The position numbers and the translations under genes were made by a program. Shown in pieces: positions 41,586 to 51,762 of a stretch of 64,000 bases of DNA. The notes below the pieces were generated by a model, which ran no database searches, was not told where the DNA came from, and saw only the letters and a list, made by a program, of their open reading frames with translations. Position 1 is the stretch's first letter; the number at the start of each line of letters is the position of its first letter. Source of the DNA: Colwellia psychrerythraea. Lineage in GTDB: Bacteria > Pseudomonadota > Gammaproteobacteria > Enterobacterales > Alteromonadaceae. The stretch spans positions 19,159 through 83,158 of the forward strand of contig NZ_JQEC01000070.1 in NCBI RefSeq assembly GCF_000764185.1. Reading direction: 5' to 3'.

Positions 41586-43814
41586 ATTGAGTGAAATAAC
41601 TTTAGTTTTACTGATTCTATGACGGTAGATTTCACGTAGGTAATTAATTGATTTTTTGACACTATCAATGGTTAACCGTATATCGTTAATGGAAGTAAAC
41701 TTCTTTTCATCTCGTACTAATTCACGGTATTTTTTTTCATACATGGGTTTAATAGCATACCAGTTAGTATCGAGAATTTTAGCTGGGTTTTCATGTTCAA
41801 TTAACATTTCCTCTAGTTTTGATTCATCAAATTCAGGTGCTTTAATAAAGTCAATAATGGCATCGTCTAGGCTTTCATCAAAACGGTATTCATCTTTAGC
41901 AAAGCAGCGTTTAATGTAAGAAACAATAAGTGTTAAAAAGTCATCACTTAAACAAGGACTTTTGGCAATTAAAGTTGTTAACGATAAATTAGCCGAAGCA
42001 CCAATTACTAAGGCATAGCGCTTTAAGGTCGTGTTAGGGAATAAGTTATTCAAGTGCATTTTTAATTTATTCAAGTCCATATAAGACAGTTTATAGTCTT
42101 TGGGTAGTGAAATAATTGAAACGATTGATGAACAATTTTTGAAAAAGTGAAGCTCTTTTAGATGTTTAGCATCAAATCCTGAGCTTTTATACTTCTCTAA
42201 GGCTAACTTGTACTCCTCTGACTCAATAGGTAATAAACTTACCCCTTCAATGGCTTGTGTAGCGTCATTAAAGTGCGGTAAATCGATTGACCTAAAAAAT
42301 AAACCATCAACATCCAATGCCACTTTTTCACCGTTAAAACTGGGTTGTTTTTGTTCTAGGTTTGTCGGTGTTGAGTCGGCTACTACTGATTCAGCATAAG
42401 CGATAGCAACGGGTCCGGCTAAACTCATAAATAAATCATTGGCATCTAAGCGAATCGTTTCGCCTATATCTATACCAGCACGACGAAAGTAGTTATCATC
42501 ATAATCTGTGGTAACAGCTTGCGCGGTTAATATATTGAAAATTTGTTGACTAATATATTGGTTGGCGTGTTTTTCCATGGTATTGACATCTATATATTTA
42601 ATGTCACCGTTGGTATCACTTTGCTCGGCATAACGCATAATGTCATTTGATATTAACATCATGGCATTCCACGGTCTGATTCGGTATGGGGCTTCGCCGT
42701 CGACATGCTCCTTCTCATTATCTAAATTGTACGAGAAGTCCCACTCTTCAGCCAAATACTTACATAATAAACGGCCAGCATTGATATGTAGTGCTTCAGA
42801 GACTTCAATGCTTGGATCGTTAATATTTGGCAGGATACAAATACCACTGGTAAAAATAGGTTCAAAAACAAAGTTTTGTCCATGGGTGGCTATTTCTTTT
42901 TCTGAGCGAACTTCAAAGGTTTTGCTCATGTAAGAATATTGCTGTGCTAGACCGAATTCTGACGCCATGCCTGAGCCTGTACCGCCACCAGCACTAAAAA
43001 TATAAAAATATAAACGTGATTGATTGGCTTTAATACCACAAGAGTCAATAAGATAAGAATGAATAAATTGCCAATCGGTATTATTGAAATGCTCAGTTTC
43101 TTTATTGAGGATCATTTTGGCTAGGTACTGTCCTAAAATAGGTGCATTACCGGCACCACCAGCGTGAACCTCGGATAAATCCATTATTTTTAATTTGCTA
43201 TAATCATCGAGAAAATCTTTATCATAGCTTTGTGAAGAATATCTAATTCTACCTTCAATATCTTTATCTAAATCACCCAACATAACTAAGGGTTCAATTA
43301 AGAATACTGGTTTGTCTGACTTTTTATTTTGCAGTTTTAAGCTGCGCTTTATCCATTTTAAGGAACTGCCTTCACGTTCCTTGGCCTTTTTCATTTCATT
43401 ATGAAATTCATTTAAATAATAATTGCGTGCACTGTGTACTAATGAGGCAACATCCAAAGCGATATTTGAGCCACACCGTCCTAACCCTATAAGACAAACA
43501 GATGGGAAGGGTTGAGGTTTTTTTTTCTGTGCTTCTTCTTCAAAAGGAACTGGGTAGACTTCATCACGTAAGGTATCTAAATTTGTTAGAATTCGGGATA
43601 AGTCTTTTTCAGTAAAATACAGGTGTGTTGCATCTGCAGACCTACTGGAATTACTAACATTCTTATCTTTTTTGACTATGATATCAAAATCATCACTAGG
43701 AGTAGTGGCGGATGAATTTGCAATAAGGGCTTTGTTTTTATGGTTAATAGCCGTTTTTTTTGTTGTTGCCTGAGTTGCTTTAGTTACTATTTCCGCAGTA
43801 GTTTTCGTTTTCAT
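41556..43814 (-). CDS. Tubulin/FtsZ-like GTPase (Tubulin_2 type)
   Basis: 752 residues. The first 100 are polar and low in complexity. Residues 106-120 read VCLIGLGRCGSNIAL, the N-terminal nucleotide loop. GGAGNAPILGQYLAKMIL precedes the tubulin signature SAGGGTGSG (GGGTGSG at 276-282), which binds GTP phosphates. The rest is unlike FtsZ: much longer, with an alpha-helical C-terminal third and a Lys-rich end. This fits the large bacterial tubulin-like family, some members of which are phage- or plasmid-linked or work in unknown structures. No partner gene is adjacent. GTP binding is well supported; filament formation is inference. Confidence 0.8.
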   Translation of the reverse strand: MKTKTTAEIVTKATQATTKKTAINHKNKALIANSSATTPSDDFDIIVKKDKNVSNSSRSADATHLYFTEKDLSRILTNLDTLRDEVYPVPFEEEAQKKKPQPFPSVCLIGLGRCGSNIALDVASLVHSARNYYLNEFHNEMKKAKEREGSSLKWIKRSLKLQNKKSDKPVFLIEPLVMLGDLDKDIEGRIRYSSQSYDKDFLDDYSKLKIMDLSEVHAGGAGNAPILGQYLAKMILNKETEHFNNTDWQFIHSYLIDSCGIKANQSRLYFYIFSAGGGTGSGMASEFGLAQQYSYMSKTFEVRSEKEIATHGQNFVFEPIFTSGICILPNINDPSIEVSEALHINAGRLLCKYLAEEWDFSYNLDNEKEHVDGEAPYRIRPWNAMMLISNDIMRYAEQSDTNGDIKYIDVNTMEKHANQYISQQIFNILTAQAVTTDYDDNYFRRAGIDIGETIRLDANDLFMSLAGPVAIAYAESVVADSTPTNLEQKQPSFNGEKVALDVDGLFFRSIDLPHFNDATQAIEGVSLLPIESEEYKLALEKYKSSGFDAKHLKELHFFKNCSSIVSIISLPKDYKLSYMDLNKLKMHLNNLFPNTTLKRYALVIGASANLSLTTLIAKSPCLSDDFLTLIVSYIKRCFAKDEYRFDESLDDAIIDFIKAPEFDESKLEEMLIEHENPAKILDTNWYAIKPMYEKKYRELVRDEKKFTSINDIRLTIDSVKKSINYLREIYRHRISKTKVISLNKKPTKKQAS

Positions 43815-43982
43815 CCCTAGTCTCCGTGATTTTTAACGTATTAGCACCAACAAATATAGGATACAAAACTGGAAAATGCCTAAAAAAAAGTTAAGTTATT
43901 CAAACTATTAATTTGGTTTTTACCGTGAACACTTCCTTGTGTTGGCCATGAATCAAGTCAAAGATAACGATAGTGTAGTCAC

Positions 43983-45878
43983 TTAACTTTTATTGATATT
44001 AGCTAAGGTACTCAATAGCTCGGTTATTACTTGGCTATCCTCAATGGTTGAGGGTATTTCAACTTCTTGTCCATCAATCATTTGTCGCAACGTTTTTCGT
44101 AAAATTTTACCCGAGCGAGTCTTGGGCAACCTATCAATGATGAATAGATTTTTTAATGATGCAATTGCGCCAATGTCAGTACGAATTTTTTGTTTTAATT
44201 CAGTGATTAAATCATTATCGCTGGTGGTAATACCATTTTTTATTACTACTAATCCTAATGGCACTTGCCCTTTTAGCTCATCGTTAACGCCAACAACGGC
44301 ACATTCAGCTACAGCAGGGTGAGCAGATAATACCTCTTCCATCTCACCCGTTGACAAACGATGGCCGGCCACGTTAATCACATCATCAGTCCGTCCCATG
44401 ATAAATAGATAGCCACCTTCATCAATATAACCTCCATCACCAGTCATGTAATAACCAGGATAAGTTGATAAATAGCCAGAGGTTAATCGCTGAGGATCAC
44501 GGTAAATTGTTGCAAGGCAACCTGGCGGAAGCGGTAGTTTTATTACGACACTGCCTTGTTTACCTGCAGGAACTTGTTGGCCATCAACATCAAGGATTTG
44601 TACATTGAAGCCTGGGACAGGATAACCAGCAGAGCCTGCTTTGGTTGCTACTATATTGCCATGCCCGTCATCTAAAGGAGTACTGGCAATTGACCAACCT
44701 GTTTCTGTTTGCCACCAATGATCAATAACAGGTAATTGTGTTTTCTCTTTAAGCCAATGGTAGGTTGTCGGATCTAAACGCTCCCCTGCTAGGTATAAAC
44801 GCTTTAATGACGAAAGGTTGTAATTTTTTAGGTAGTCGCCGTTAGGGTCTTCTTTACCGATAGCGCGAAAAGCGGTTGGCGCAGTAAATAATACATTGAC
44901 TTTATACTCTGCACAGACCCGCCAAAAAGCACCTGCATCGGGTGTTTTAATAGGTTTTCCTTCATAAAAAATGGTGGTACAGCCCGCCATTAAGGTGCCA
45001 TAAACAATATAAGAGTGGCCAACAACCCAACCAACATCTGAGGCAGCCCAAAAAGTATCACCTTGTTGCATGCCGTAGATATTTTTCATGCTATAGAGCA
45101 TAGCAACAGCGTGACCACCATTATCTCTAACCACACCTTTAGGTTTTCCTGTGGTACCTGAGGTATATAGAATATATAAAGGATCAGTGCTTTTAACTGC
45201 AACAGGAGGGATTTCTACAGCAACATCCATTTGTGTTTGCCAATCAAGATCCCTACCTTTAATTAATGACGCTTGTACTTGCTCCCGCTGATAAATAATA
45301 CAGTTATTGGGTTTGTGAACGGCTATTTCTATAGCTTGATCAATTAAAGGTTTATAGGCAATTATTTTTGTTATTTCAATACCACAACTGGCACTAACAA
45401 TGACTTTTGGCTCAGCATCATTGATACGAACGGCAAGTTCGTTGGCAGCAAAGCCACCAAAAACAACTGAGTGAATTGCACCAAGCCGAGCACACGCCAA
45501 CATAGCAATGGCAGCTTGTGGGATCATTGGCATATATATTAATACGCGATCACCTTTAGTAACTTTTTGAGCTCTTAGAGCATCGGCAAACTTTGCCACT
45601 AAGCTAGTGAGTTCAAAATAACTAAATGTTTGTTTTATTCCCGTTACCGGAGAGTCATAGATAAGTGCCGTTTGTGAGCCTCGGCCCTGTTCAACATGAT
45701 AATCCAAAGCGAGATAACAAGAGTTTAATTCGCCATCGACAAACCAATCATGCCAAGAGTTGTCATTTGTCGACAATATTGTTTCTGGACTTTTGTACCA
45801 AGCAACAAGTTTTGCTTGTTCTTGCCAATATTTCTCGGGTGATTTGAGTGATAATTCATGTTGGGCAGAATGTTGCAT
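43983..45878 (-). CDS. prpE: Propionyl-CoA synthetase
   Basis: 631 residues. It activates propionate with ATP and CoA to propionyl-CoA, feeding the methylcitrate cycle. It has the acetyl/propionyl-CoA synthetase start (YWQEQAKLVAWYKSPETIL, then WFVDGELNSCYLALD), P-loop-like YTSGTTGKPKGVV, DHWWQTETGW, YMTGDGGYIDEGGYLFIMGR and the acetylatable lysine in PKTRSGKILRKTLR. The SVVFGGFAANELAVRI block and the length support PrpE over Acs. Standing alone, with no prpBCD in the window. Confidence 0.9.
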   Translation of the reverse strand: MQHSAQHELSLKSPEKYWQEQAKLVAWYKSPETILSTNDNSWHDWFVDGELNSCYLALDYHVEQGRGSQTALIYDSPVTGIKQTFSYFELTSLVAKFADALRAQKVTKGDRVLIYMPMIPQAAIAMLACARLGAIHSVVFGGFAANELAVRINDAEPKVIVSASCGIEITKIIAYKPLIDQAIEIAVHKPNNCIIYQREQVQASLIKGRDLDWQTQMDVAVEIPPVAVKSTDPLYILYTSGTTGKPKGVVRDNGGHAVAMLYSMKNIYGMQQGDTFWAASDVGWVVGHSYIVYGTLMAGCTTIFYEGKPIKTPDAGAFWRVCAEYKVNVLFTAPTAFRAIGKEDPNGDYLKNYNLSSLKRLYLAGERLDPTTYHWLKEKTQLPVIDHWWQTETGWSIASTPLDDGHGNIVATKAGSAGYPVPGFNVQILDVDGQQVPAGKQGSVVIKLPLPPGCLATIYRDPQRLTSGYLSTYPGYYMTGDGGYIDEGGYLFIMGRTDDVINVAGHRLSTGEMEEVLSAHPAVAECAVVGVNDELKGQVPLGLVVIKNGITTSDNDLITELKQKIRTDIGAIASLKNLFIIDRLPKTRSGKILRKTLRQMIDGQEVEIPSTIEDSQVITELLSTLANINKS

Positions 45879-46191
45879 ACTGTTGGCCTTAGTCTTTTTA
45901 TTGATAGTTTACTTTAAAACTGTCGACAAAATATACCAATTAGACCTTTGGCTAATGTTTGAGCATTTTTTAGTGCTTGTAGAAATACAAACACTATTTC
46001 AATAAAGAAGGACGCAGGGGGGATTTGAATTTAAAACCTTGTATTAAGTGTTTGATTATCAGTCAGAGCACAGCTTAACTTGGCAAGCGTAGTTTTCAGG
46101 TGATGTGCTGAAAACATTACTCAACCTGTCGCTATTTTCAATGAAGTATCAGTGTAAATATTCGCCAATGTTGTTCGGTTACTAGGTGTGC
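45879..46191. other. Non-coding region
   Basis: Between the prpE start and the end of the minus-strand acetyltransferase. I see an isolated ATACCAATTAGAC half-site near 45932, like one end of the family B MITE, but no matching partner, and nothing else. Confidence 0.35.
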
Positions 46192-46734
46192 TTATTCTGT
46201 CACCGACATCTGATAATGAACTGCATCAAAATCACCGATTGGATCTGTGTGTAAATATGCTCTGACAAAGCTCATCCCCATTTTTTTCATAACACCAACA
46301 GAAGCCAAGTTATCAGCCACTGCAAGCGCGGAGACATGAGTTACATCTGTGTTAGCAACTACTGCGTTTTTAACCGCTATTGCCGCTTCTGTGGCATAAC
46401 CTTTACCCCAAGTATTTTGGAAAAAACGCCAGCCTAATTCTAAGTCTTGCACGTTTGCTGACTCAGTAAAAAATGCCATCGGGCGGATTAATACCCAGCC
46501 GAAATACTCATCGGTTAACTTGTCTGATACTTGCCATATTCCCCAGCCTAAATCGGGATTACGGTACTTTTCCATGCGTGGTATAAATACCGAATTAATT
46601 TTTTCCATAGTTGTCGGCTCACCACCGTTAAGAAACTGCATCACTGCTGGGTCTTGGTCTAACTGCCACAACGCTTGAGCATCTTCGATGCCCATTAATC
46701 TAAACTTAAGGCGTTCACTATTGTTGATTTTCAT
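46192..46734 (-). CDS. GNAT N-acetyltransferase (RimJ/RimL type)
   Basis: 180 residues from ATG 46734, where the N-terminus becomes typical (MKINNSERLKFRLMGIEDA); a longer start at 46767 adds 11 non-conserved residues. LELGWRFFQNTWGKGYATEA is the acetyl-CoA loop and ALAVADNLASVGVMKKMGM the last helix. The substrate may be a protein N-terminus or a small molecule. It lies just beyond the end of uvrA. Confidence 0.8.
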   Translation of the reverse strand: MKINNSERLKFRLMGIEDAQALWQLDQDPAVMQFLNGGEPTTMEKINSVFIPRMEKYRNPDLGWGIWQVSDKLTDEYFGWVLIRPMAFFTESANVQDLELGWRFFQNTWGKGYATEAAIAVKNAVVANTDVTHVSALAVADNLASVGVMKKMGMSFVRAYLHTDPIGDFDAVHYQMSVTE

Positions 46735-46829
46735 AATAAACCTATTAAAAGGGTAGGGGCCAAGCATAATGCAATAGCTTTTGCATTATGCTTGCTTGAA
46801 TCGGGTTTTATTGTTCCAGTTATGAGAGC

Positions 46830-49661
46830 TTATGACGACTCCAACAAAGGCTTTAAAAATCTCGCGGTATGGGAGGTTTTATGTTTTGCTACTTGCTCAG
46901 GAGTACCAGTCACTAATATCTCACCACCACCAGAGCCACCTTCAAGGCCTAAGTCGATAATCCAATCGGCAGTTTTAACCACATCTAAGTTATGTTCAAT
47001 CACTACTATGGTGTTGCCATGGTCACGTAATCGATGAATAACCTGCAGTAACTGTTTGATATCGTGAAAATGTAGACCAGTGGTGGGCTCATCTAAAATA
47101 TATAACGTTTTGCCGGTATCACGTTTGGATAACTCTTTTGAAAGTTTAACACGCTGCGCCTCACCACCTGATAACGTTACCGCAGACTGGCCTAACTTGA
47201 TATAACCTAAACCAACGTCAAGCAAGGTTTGCAGTTTACGTTTAACCGCAGGAATGGCATTGAAGAACTCATAAGCATCTTCAATGGTCATATCCAATAC
47301 TTCATGGATATTTTTACCTTTATACAATACTTCGAGGGTTTCACGATTATAACGCTTACTTTTACATACATCACAAGGTACATAAACATCAGGTAAAAAG
47401 TGCATCTCTACCTTGATCATGCCATCACCTTGGCAAGCTTCACAGCGACCACCTTTAACGTTAAAGCTAAAGCGGCCAGATTTATAACCACGCGAGCGAG
47501 ACTCTTGTGTGGCGGAAAATATATCGCGTACAGCGGTAAATATACCTGTATAAGTGGCAGGATTTGAGCGTGGTGTTCTGCCTATAGGGCTTTGATCAAT
47601 ATCGATAACTTTATCTAAATGCTCTAAACCTCGAATGCTTTTATAGGGGGCCGGTTCATCAATGGTGGCACCATTGAGTTCAATATGAGCGAGTTTATAT
47701 AAGGTGTCGTTAATCAGTGTTGATTTTCCAGAGCCGGAAACACCAGTAACACAAGTCATTAAACCTGTTGGAATAACCAAGTTAACATTTTTTAAATTGT
47801 TGCCGCTGGCACCTTTTAGCTCTACCACGGCTTTTTTATCAAAGGCATGACGTTTCTTTGGTATTTCAATGCGCTCGACACCGGAAAGGTATTTGCCAGT
47901 GAGAGAATCTTTACAGGCTAAAATATCATCGACTGTGCCTTGGGCGATAATTTCACCACCATGCACACCCGCGCCTGGGCCAATATCAATGACAAAGTCT
48001 GCTGCACGAATCGCATCTTCATCATGTTCAACCACTATCACGGTATTCCCTAAATCACGCAGGTGTATTAGGGTGCTAAGTAAGCGTTCATTATCACGCT
48101 GATGTAGGCCGATAGACGGCTCATCTAATACGTACATTACGCCCACTAAACCTGCGCCAATTTGGCTAGCTAAACGTATTCGTTGCGCTTCACCACCCGA
48201 TAGGGTGTTAGCGCCGCGTGATAAGTTGAGGTAATTCAGGCCAACGTTAACCAAAAATCCTAAACGTTCGTTGATCTCTTTTAATATTTTTTCAGCGACT
48301 TGTCCCTTTTGCCCGGTTAACGCTAAACATTGAAAAAAGGCCAATGTTTCACTAATTGATAGTTCGGCGATTATGTTTAGCGGCGTATCAGCAATAAAAA
48401 CATTACGCGCTTCTAATCGTAAGCGACTACCATTACAGTCGGGGCAATGTTGTGAATTAAGGTATTTGCCTAATTCTTCACGCACCGCGTTTGACTCAGT
48501 TTCTTTATAACGGCGCTGCATATTATTAATGATGCCTTCAAATGCATGTTTACGCAGCACAACATCACCGCGGTCATTCATATACTTAAATTCAATTTCA
48601 TCTTCGCCACTGCCATAAAGCACAACTTTTTGAGCTTGTGCGGATAACTTATTAAATGGTTTATCAACTTGAAATTTATAATGTTGGGCAAGGGCTTGTA
48701 ACATTTGAAAGTAATAAAAGTTACGCTTATCCCAGCCACGCACCGCTCCGGCAGCAAGGCTTAAATCTTTGTTAGCGATAACACGTGAGCTATCGAAGAA
48801 TTGTTCAATGCCTAAACCATCACATGTTTGACAAGCACCTGCAGGATTATTAAAAGAGAATAAACGCGGCTCTAATTCTTGCATGCTATAACCACAGCGT
48901 GAACAAGCAAAGTTTGCAGAAAATAGTAACTCTTCTCTATTAGGTTCATCCATAAAGGCAACTTTGGCAGTACCAGAGGTTAAACCTAAAGTTGTTTCAA
49001 AAGATTCAGAAAGGCGTAATTGAATCTCACCACGTACTTTTAGCCGATCAACTACAACTTCTATAGTGTGTTTTTTATGTAATTCTAATGGTGGTGGATC
49101 GGACAAGTCACAAACTTCACCATCAATACGGGCTCGAATAAAGCCTTGCGCGGCTAAGTTATCAAGCAACTTTACGTGCTCACCTTTACGGTCTTGAACA
49201 ATAGGAGCAAGCAGCATTACTTTAGTGCCTTCCTCAAGCTCAAGTACTTTATCTACCATTTGCGACACAGTTTGTGCCGCTAAGGCTTGGCCATGCTCAG
49301 GACAACGCGGCTCGCCGACACGGGCATATAACAATCTTAGGTAATCGTAAATTTCAGTGATAGTACCGACGGTTGATCGTGGATTATGTGAGGTTGATTT
49401 TTGTTCAATAGAAATTGCCGGCGATAAACCTTCAATATGATCTACATCAGGTTTTTCCATTAAAGATAAAAATTGACGAGCGTAGGCAGAAAGCGATTCT
49501 ACATAACGGCGCTGACCTTCAGCGTAGAGAGTATCAAAGGCAAGAGATGATTTCCCAGAGCCTGAAAGACCAGTAATTACCACGAGTTTATCTCGAGGAA
49601 TTGTTAAACTAATGTCTTTGAGGTTGTGAGTGCGGGCCCCTCTAACTTCAATACTTTTCAT
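46830..49661 (-). CDS. uvrA: Excinuclease ABC subunit A
   Basis: 943 residues, full length. It recognises DNA lesions with UvrB in nucleotide excision repair. Two ABC modules: Walker A GLSGSGKSSLAFDTLYAEGQ near the start and GVSGSGKSTLINDTLYK in the second half, two signatures (NTLSGGEAQRIRLA and TLSGGEAQRVKL), and zinc-finger cysteines (CSRCGYSMQEL, CQTCDGLG, CPDCNGSRL, CEACQGDG, CDVCKSKRYN). It is divergent from the MFS gene and has a LexA box upstream. Confidence 0.97.
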   Translation of the reverse strand: MKSIEVRGARTHNLKDISLTIPRDKLVVITGLSGSGKSSLAFDTLYAEGQRRYVESLSAYARQFLSLMEKPDVDHIEGLSPAISIEQKSTSHNPRSTVGTITEIYDYLRLLYARVGEPRCPEHGQALAAQTVSQMVDKVLELEEGTKVMLLAPIVQDRKGEHVKLLDNLAAQGFIRARIDGEVCDLSDPPPLELHKKHTIEVVVDRLKVRGEIQLRLSESFETTLGLTSGTAKVAFMDEPNREELLFSANFACSRCGYSMQELEPRLFSFNNPAGACQTCDGLGIEQFFDSSRVIANKDLSLAAGAVRGWDKRNFYYFQMLQALAQHYKFQVDKPFNKLSAQAQKVVLYGSGEDEIEFKYMNDRGDVVLRKHAFEGIINNMQRRYKETESNAVREELGKYLNSQHCPDCNGSRLRLEARNVFIADTPLNIIAELSISETLAFFQCLALTGQKGQVAEKILKEINERLGFLVNVGLNYLNLSRGANTLSGGEAQRIRLASQIGAGLVGVMYVLDEPSIGLHQRDNERLLSTLIHLRDLGNTVIVVEHDEDAIRAADFVIDIGPGAGVHGGEIIAQGTVDDILACKDSLTGKYLSGVERIEIPKKRHAFDKKAVVELKGASGNNLKNVNLVIPTGLMTCVTGVSGSGKSTLINDTLYKLAHIELNGATIDEPAPYKSIRGLEHLDKVIDIDQSPIGRTPRSNPATYTGIFTAVRDIFSATQESRSRGYKSGRFSFNVKGGRCEACQGDGMIKVEMHFLPDVYVPCDVCKSKRYNRETLEVLYKGKNIHEVLDMTIEDAYEFFNAIPAVKRKLQTLLDVGLGYIKLGQSAVTLSGGEAQRVKLSKELSKRDTGKTLYILDEPTTGLHFHDIKQLLQVIHRLRDHGNTIVVIEHNLDVVKTADWIIDLGLEGGSGGGEILVTGTPEQVAKHKTSHTARFLKPLLESS

Positions 49662-49756
49662 GCGTTTTTTAACTCAAATGGCGGTAAAATAGAACCGACT
49701 ATTATGGCATAGAAATAATGGTATAAAAACTAATCTAGGGCATAATAGTAAAATAA

Positions 49757-49774
49757 ACTGTTTATTTTTACAGT
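49757..49774. promoter_or_regulatory. LexA (SOS) box upstream of uvrA
   Basis: ACTGTTTATTTTTACAGT contains CTG-N10-CAG with A+T-rich centre, the gammaproteobacterial LexA operator, 96 bases before the uvrA start, on a divergent intergenic region. Confidence 0.75.
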
Positions 49775-49956
49775 GTAGTTTTAGCTACCTAGAAAATAAA
49801 AAATAGAGATATGTTGTTATGCAGACGAACCAACAATTATCATGACGTTTGTGCTTAATACCTTGTTTTCATTGTTGGCATTTTTTTGTGTTAGTTTGCA
49901 TGATAAACTAGCGGCAATTTTTTCCGACTCTTCCATTTTTAGGTTATAGCAACGTT

Positions 49957-51321
49957 ATGAGTGTTTCAGGTTTAAACCGTATTGAGAAAAAAGCCGCCTT
50001 TTCCTTAGCCAGTGTCTTTGGCGTGCGTATGTTAGGCTTATTCATGATATTACCGGTATTTGCCATATATGGTGAAGAGCTTACCGGATATAGCCCAATT
50101 TGGTTAGGCTTAGCCATTGGCGCATACGGGCTAACACAAGCTTTATTGCAAATACCTATGGGTATTCTGTCAGACAAATTCGGTCGAAAGCCGGTGATAC
50201 TTGCCGGCTTAGTGATCTTTCTTATTGGTAGTGTTGTCGCGGCAATGTCGGAAACTATTTATGGTGTTGTACTCGGGCGTGCCATTCAAGGAATGGGTGC
50301 TATTGCTAGTGCCATATTGGCTTTGGCGGCTGATTTAAGCAGAGAAGAGCAGCGCCCCAAAGTGATGGCCACCATTGGTATGTTTATCGGCTTATCATTC
50401 ACCTTTGCTATGATTTTAGGGCCAATAGTGGCTGATGCTTTTGGTTTAAGTGGCTTGTTTTGGTTCACGGGACTATTGACTATTTTAGCTATGGCTATGA
50501 TCCAATTTATGGTGCCAAACTCAGTTAATAAAGCTCCTCGAGGTGATCTGGTTGCCTTACCAGAGCAAATTACCCGATTAATTCGCCATCCGCAGCTATC
50601 ACGATTAAATTGGGGGGTTTTCATTTTACATATGGCATTAACTGCTTGTTTTATTACCCTGCCTAAACAATTTGTTGCGAGTGGTTTATCCCTTGAAAAT
50701 CACTGGCAAATATATCTACCGACCTTGTTAGGCTCTTTCTTTTTAATGGTACCGTTTATGATTTTCGCCATTAAAAAACAAAAAGAAAAACCTATGTTCA
50801 GCGCAGCTATTACGCTGTTAGCTTCGGCTCTATTTTTACTTTGGTTATTACCAAGTGGTTTCTGGAGTTTAGTACTATCTGTAGTGTTATTTTTTACAGC
50901 GTTTAACTATTTAGAGGCTACCATGCCGTCAATCTTATCGCGCATTGCACCTGCAGGTGTTAAAGGTAGTGTTATGGGGATTTACTCAAGTAGCCAGTTT
51001 TTAGGCGCTTTTGTTGGTGGTATTATTGGTGGTTATATTGCCAGTCAATACGGTGAGCAAACTATCTTTTTAGTGATGGCCGTAGTCACGGTTATTTGGT
51101 TACTGTTAAGTTTTGGTATGCAGCCATTGAAAAAATCAAAAAGCTTTAGTTTTGCCACTAATATTACTTGTGAAGAAGAGGCTGAAAAAATGGCTGAACA
51201 GTTAATTAATATGCCTGGTGTTATTGAAGCAACGTTTGTACATACTGAAGCAGTTGCTTATCTGAAAGTAGATGATAAAACGGTTGATTTAATTGCTATT
51301 AAAGCTATGTTACAAGGTTAA
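49957..51321 (+). CDS. yajR: MFS transporter with C-terminal YAM-type domain (YajR-like)
   Basis: 454 residues, twelve predicted helices. FSLASVFGVRMLGLFMILPVF and LTQALLQIPMGILSDKFGRKP (MFS motif A) match YajR in order, as do QGMGAIASAI and GVYSSSQFLGA-type blocks (MGIYSSSQFLGAFVGGIIGG). After about residue 395 comes a soluble ferredoxin-like domain (LINMPGVIEATFVHTEAVAY), the YAM domain peculiar to YajR. The substrate is unknown. uvrA, this transporter and ssb are commonly neighbours in gammaproteobacteria. Confidence 0.85.
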   Translation: MSVSGLNRIEKKAAFSLASVFGVRMLGLFMILPVFAIYGEELTGYSPIWLGLAIGAYGLTQALLQIPMGILSDKFGRKPVILAGLVIFLIGSVVAAMSETIYGVVLGRAIQGMGAIASAILALAADLSREEQRPKVMATIGMFIGLSFTFAMILGPIVADAFGLSGLFWFTGLLTILAMAMIQFMVPNSVNKAPRGDLVALPEQITRLIRHPQLSRLNWGVFILHMALTACFITLPKQFVASGLSLENHWQIYLPTLLGSFFLMVPFMIFAIKKQKEKPMFSAAITLLASALFLLWLLPSGFWSLVLSVVLFFTAFNYLEATMPSILSRIAPAGVKGSVMGIYSSSQFLGAFVGGIIGGYIASQYGEQTIFLVMAVVTVIWLLLSFGMQPLKKSKSFSFATNITCEEEAEKMAEQLINMPGVIEATFVHTEAVAYLKVDDKTVDLIAIKAMLQG

Positions 51322-51463
51322 ATTACAAAATATAATTGCCACAGTACGTTGGAGGTATACCTGTTAAATAGCTGTTGCAGCATTAATATGGAACACCTAT
51401 CAGCAATCTCAAAAAAGCGCGCTACACTAAAGGTTATTCACTCTTAATGTAGCGGTGCCTATC

Positions 51464-51679
51464 ATGTCAGATCATCACACTTACAAAAAAATTGAAATGG
51501 TTGGTTCATCTAAAACCAGTATTGAAAATGCCATAGAAAATGCTCTGGCAGAATGTCATAAAACTATAAAAAATATGGATTGGTTTGAGGTAACTGAAAC
51601 CCGAGGTCATATAGTTGATGGCGCTGTTGGTCATTACCAAGTAACTTTGAAGATAGGTTTTAAAATAGCATCAAGCTAA
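51464..51679 (+). CDS. Dodecin family flavin-binding protein
   Basis: 71 residues. It matches dodecin: YKKIEMVGSSKTSIENAIEN, then ALAECHKTIKNMDWFEV and VGHYQVTLKIGFKI. Dodecins form dodecamers that store or buffer riboflavin and FMN; the flavin-stacking Trp of the family corresponds to Trp in MDWFEV. The ATG at 51464 is preferred to GTG 51455. Confidence 0.9.
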   Translation: MSDHHTYKKIEMVGSSKTSIENAIENALAECHKTIKNMDWFEVTETRGHIVDGAVGHYQVTLKIGFKIASS

Positions 51680-51762
51680 TGTTAGATAACTTTGCTACTT
51701 TTGAGTTTATTTTACGCTACTTACTTGAGTCATATTTCTTTAGTGAAATTACTTTAGTGAAG

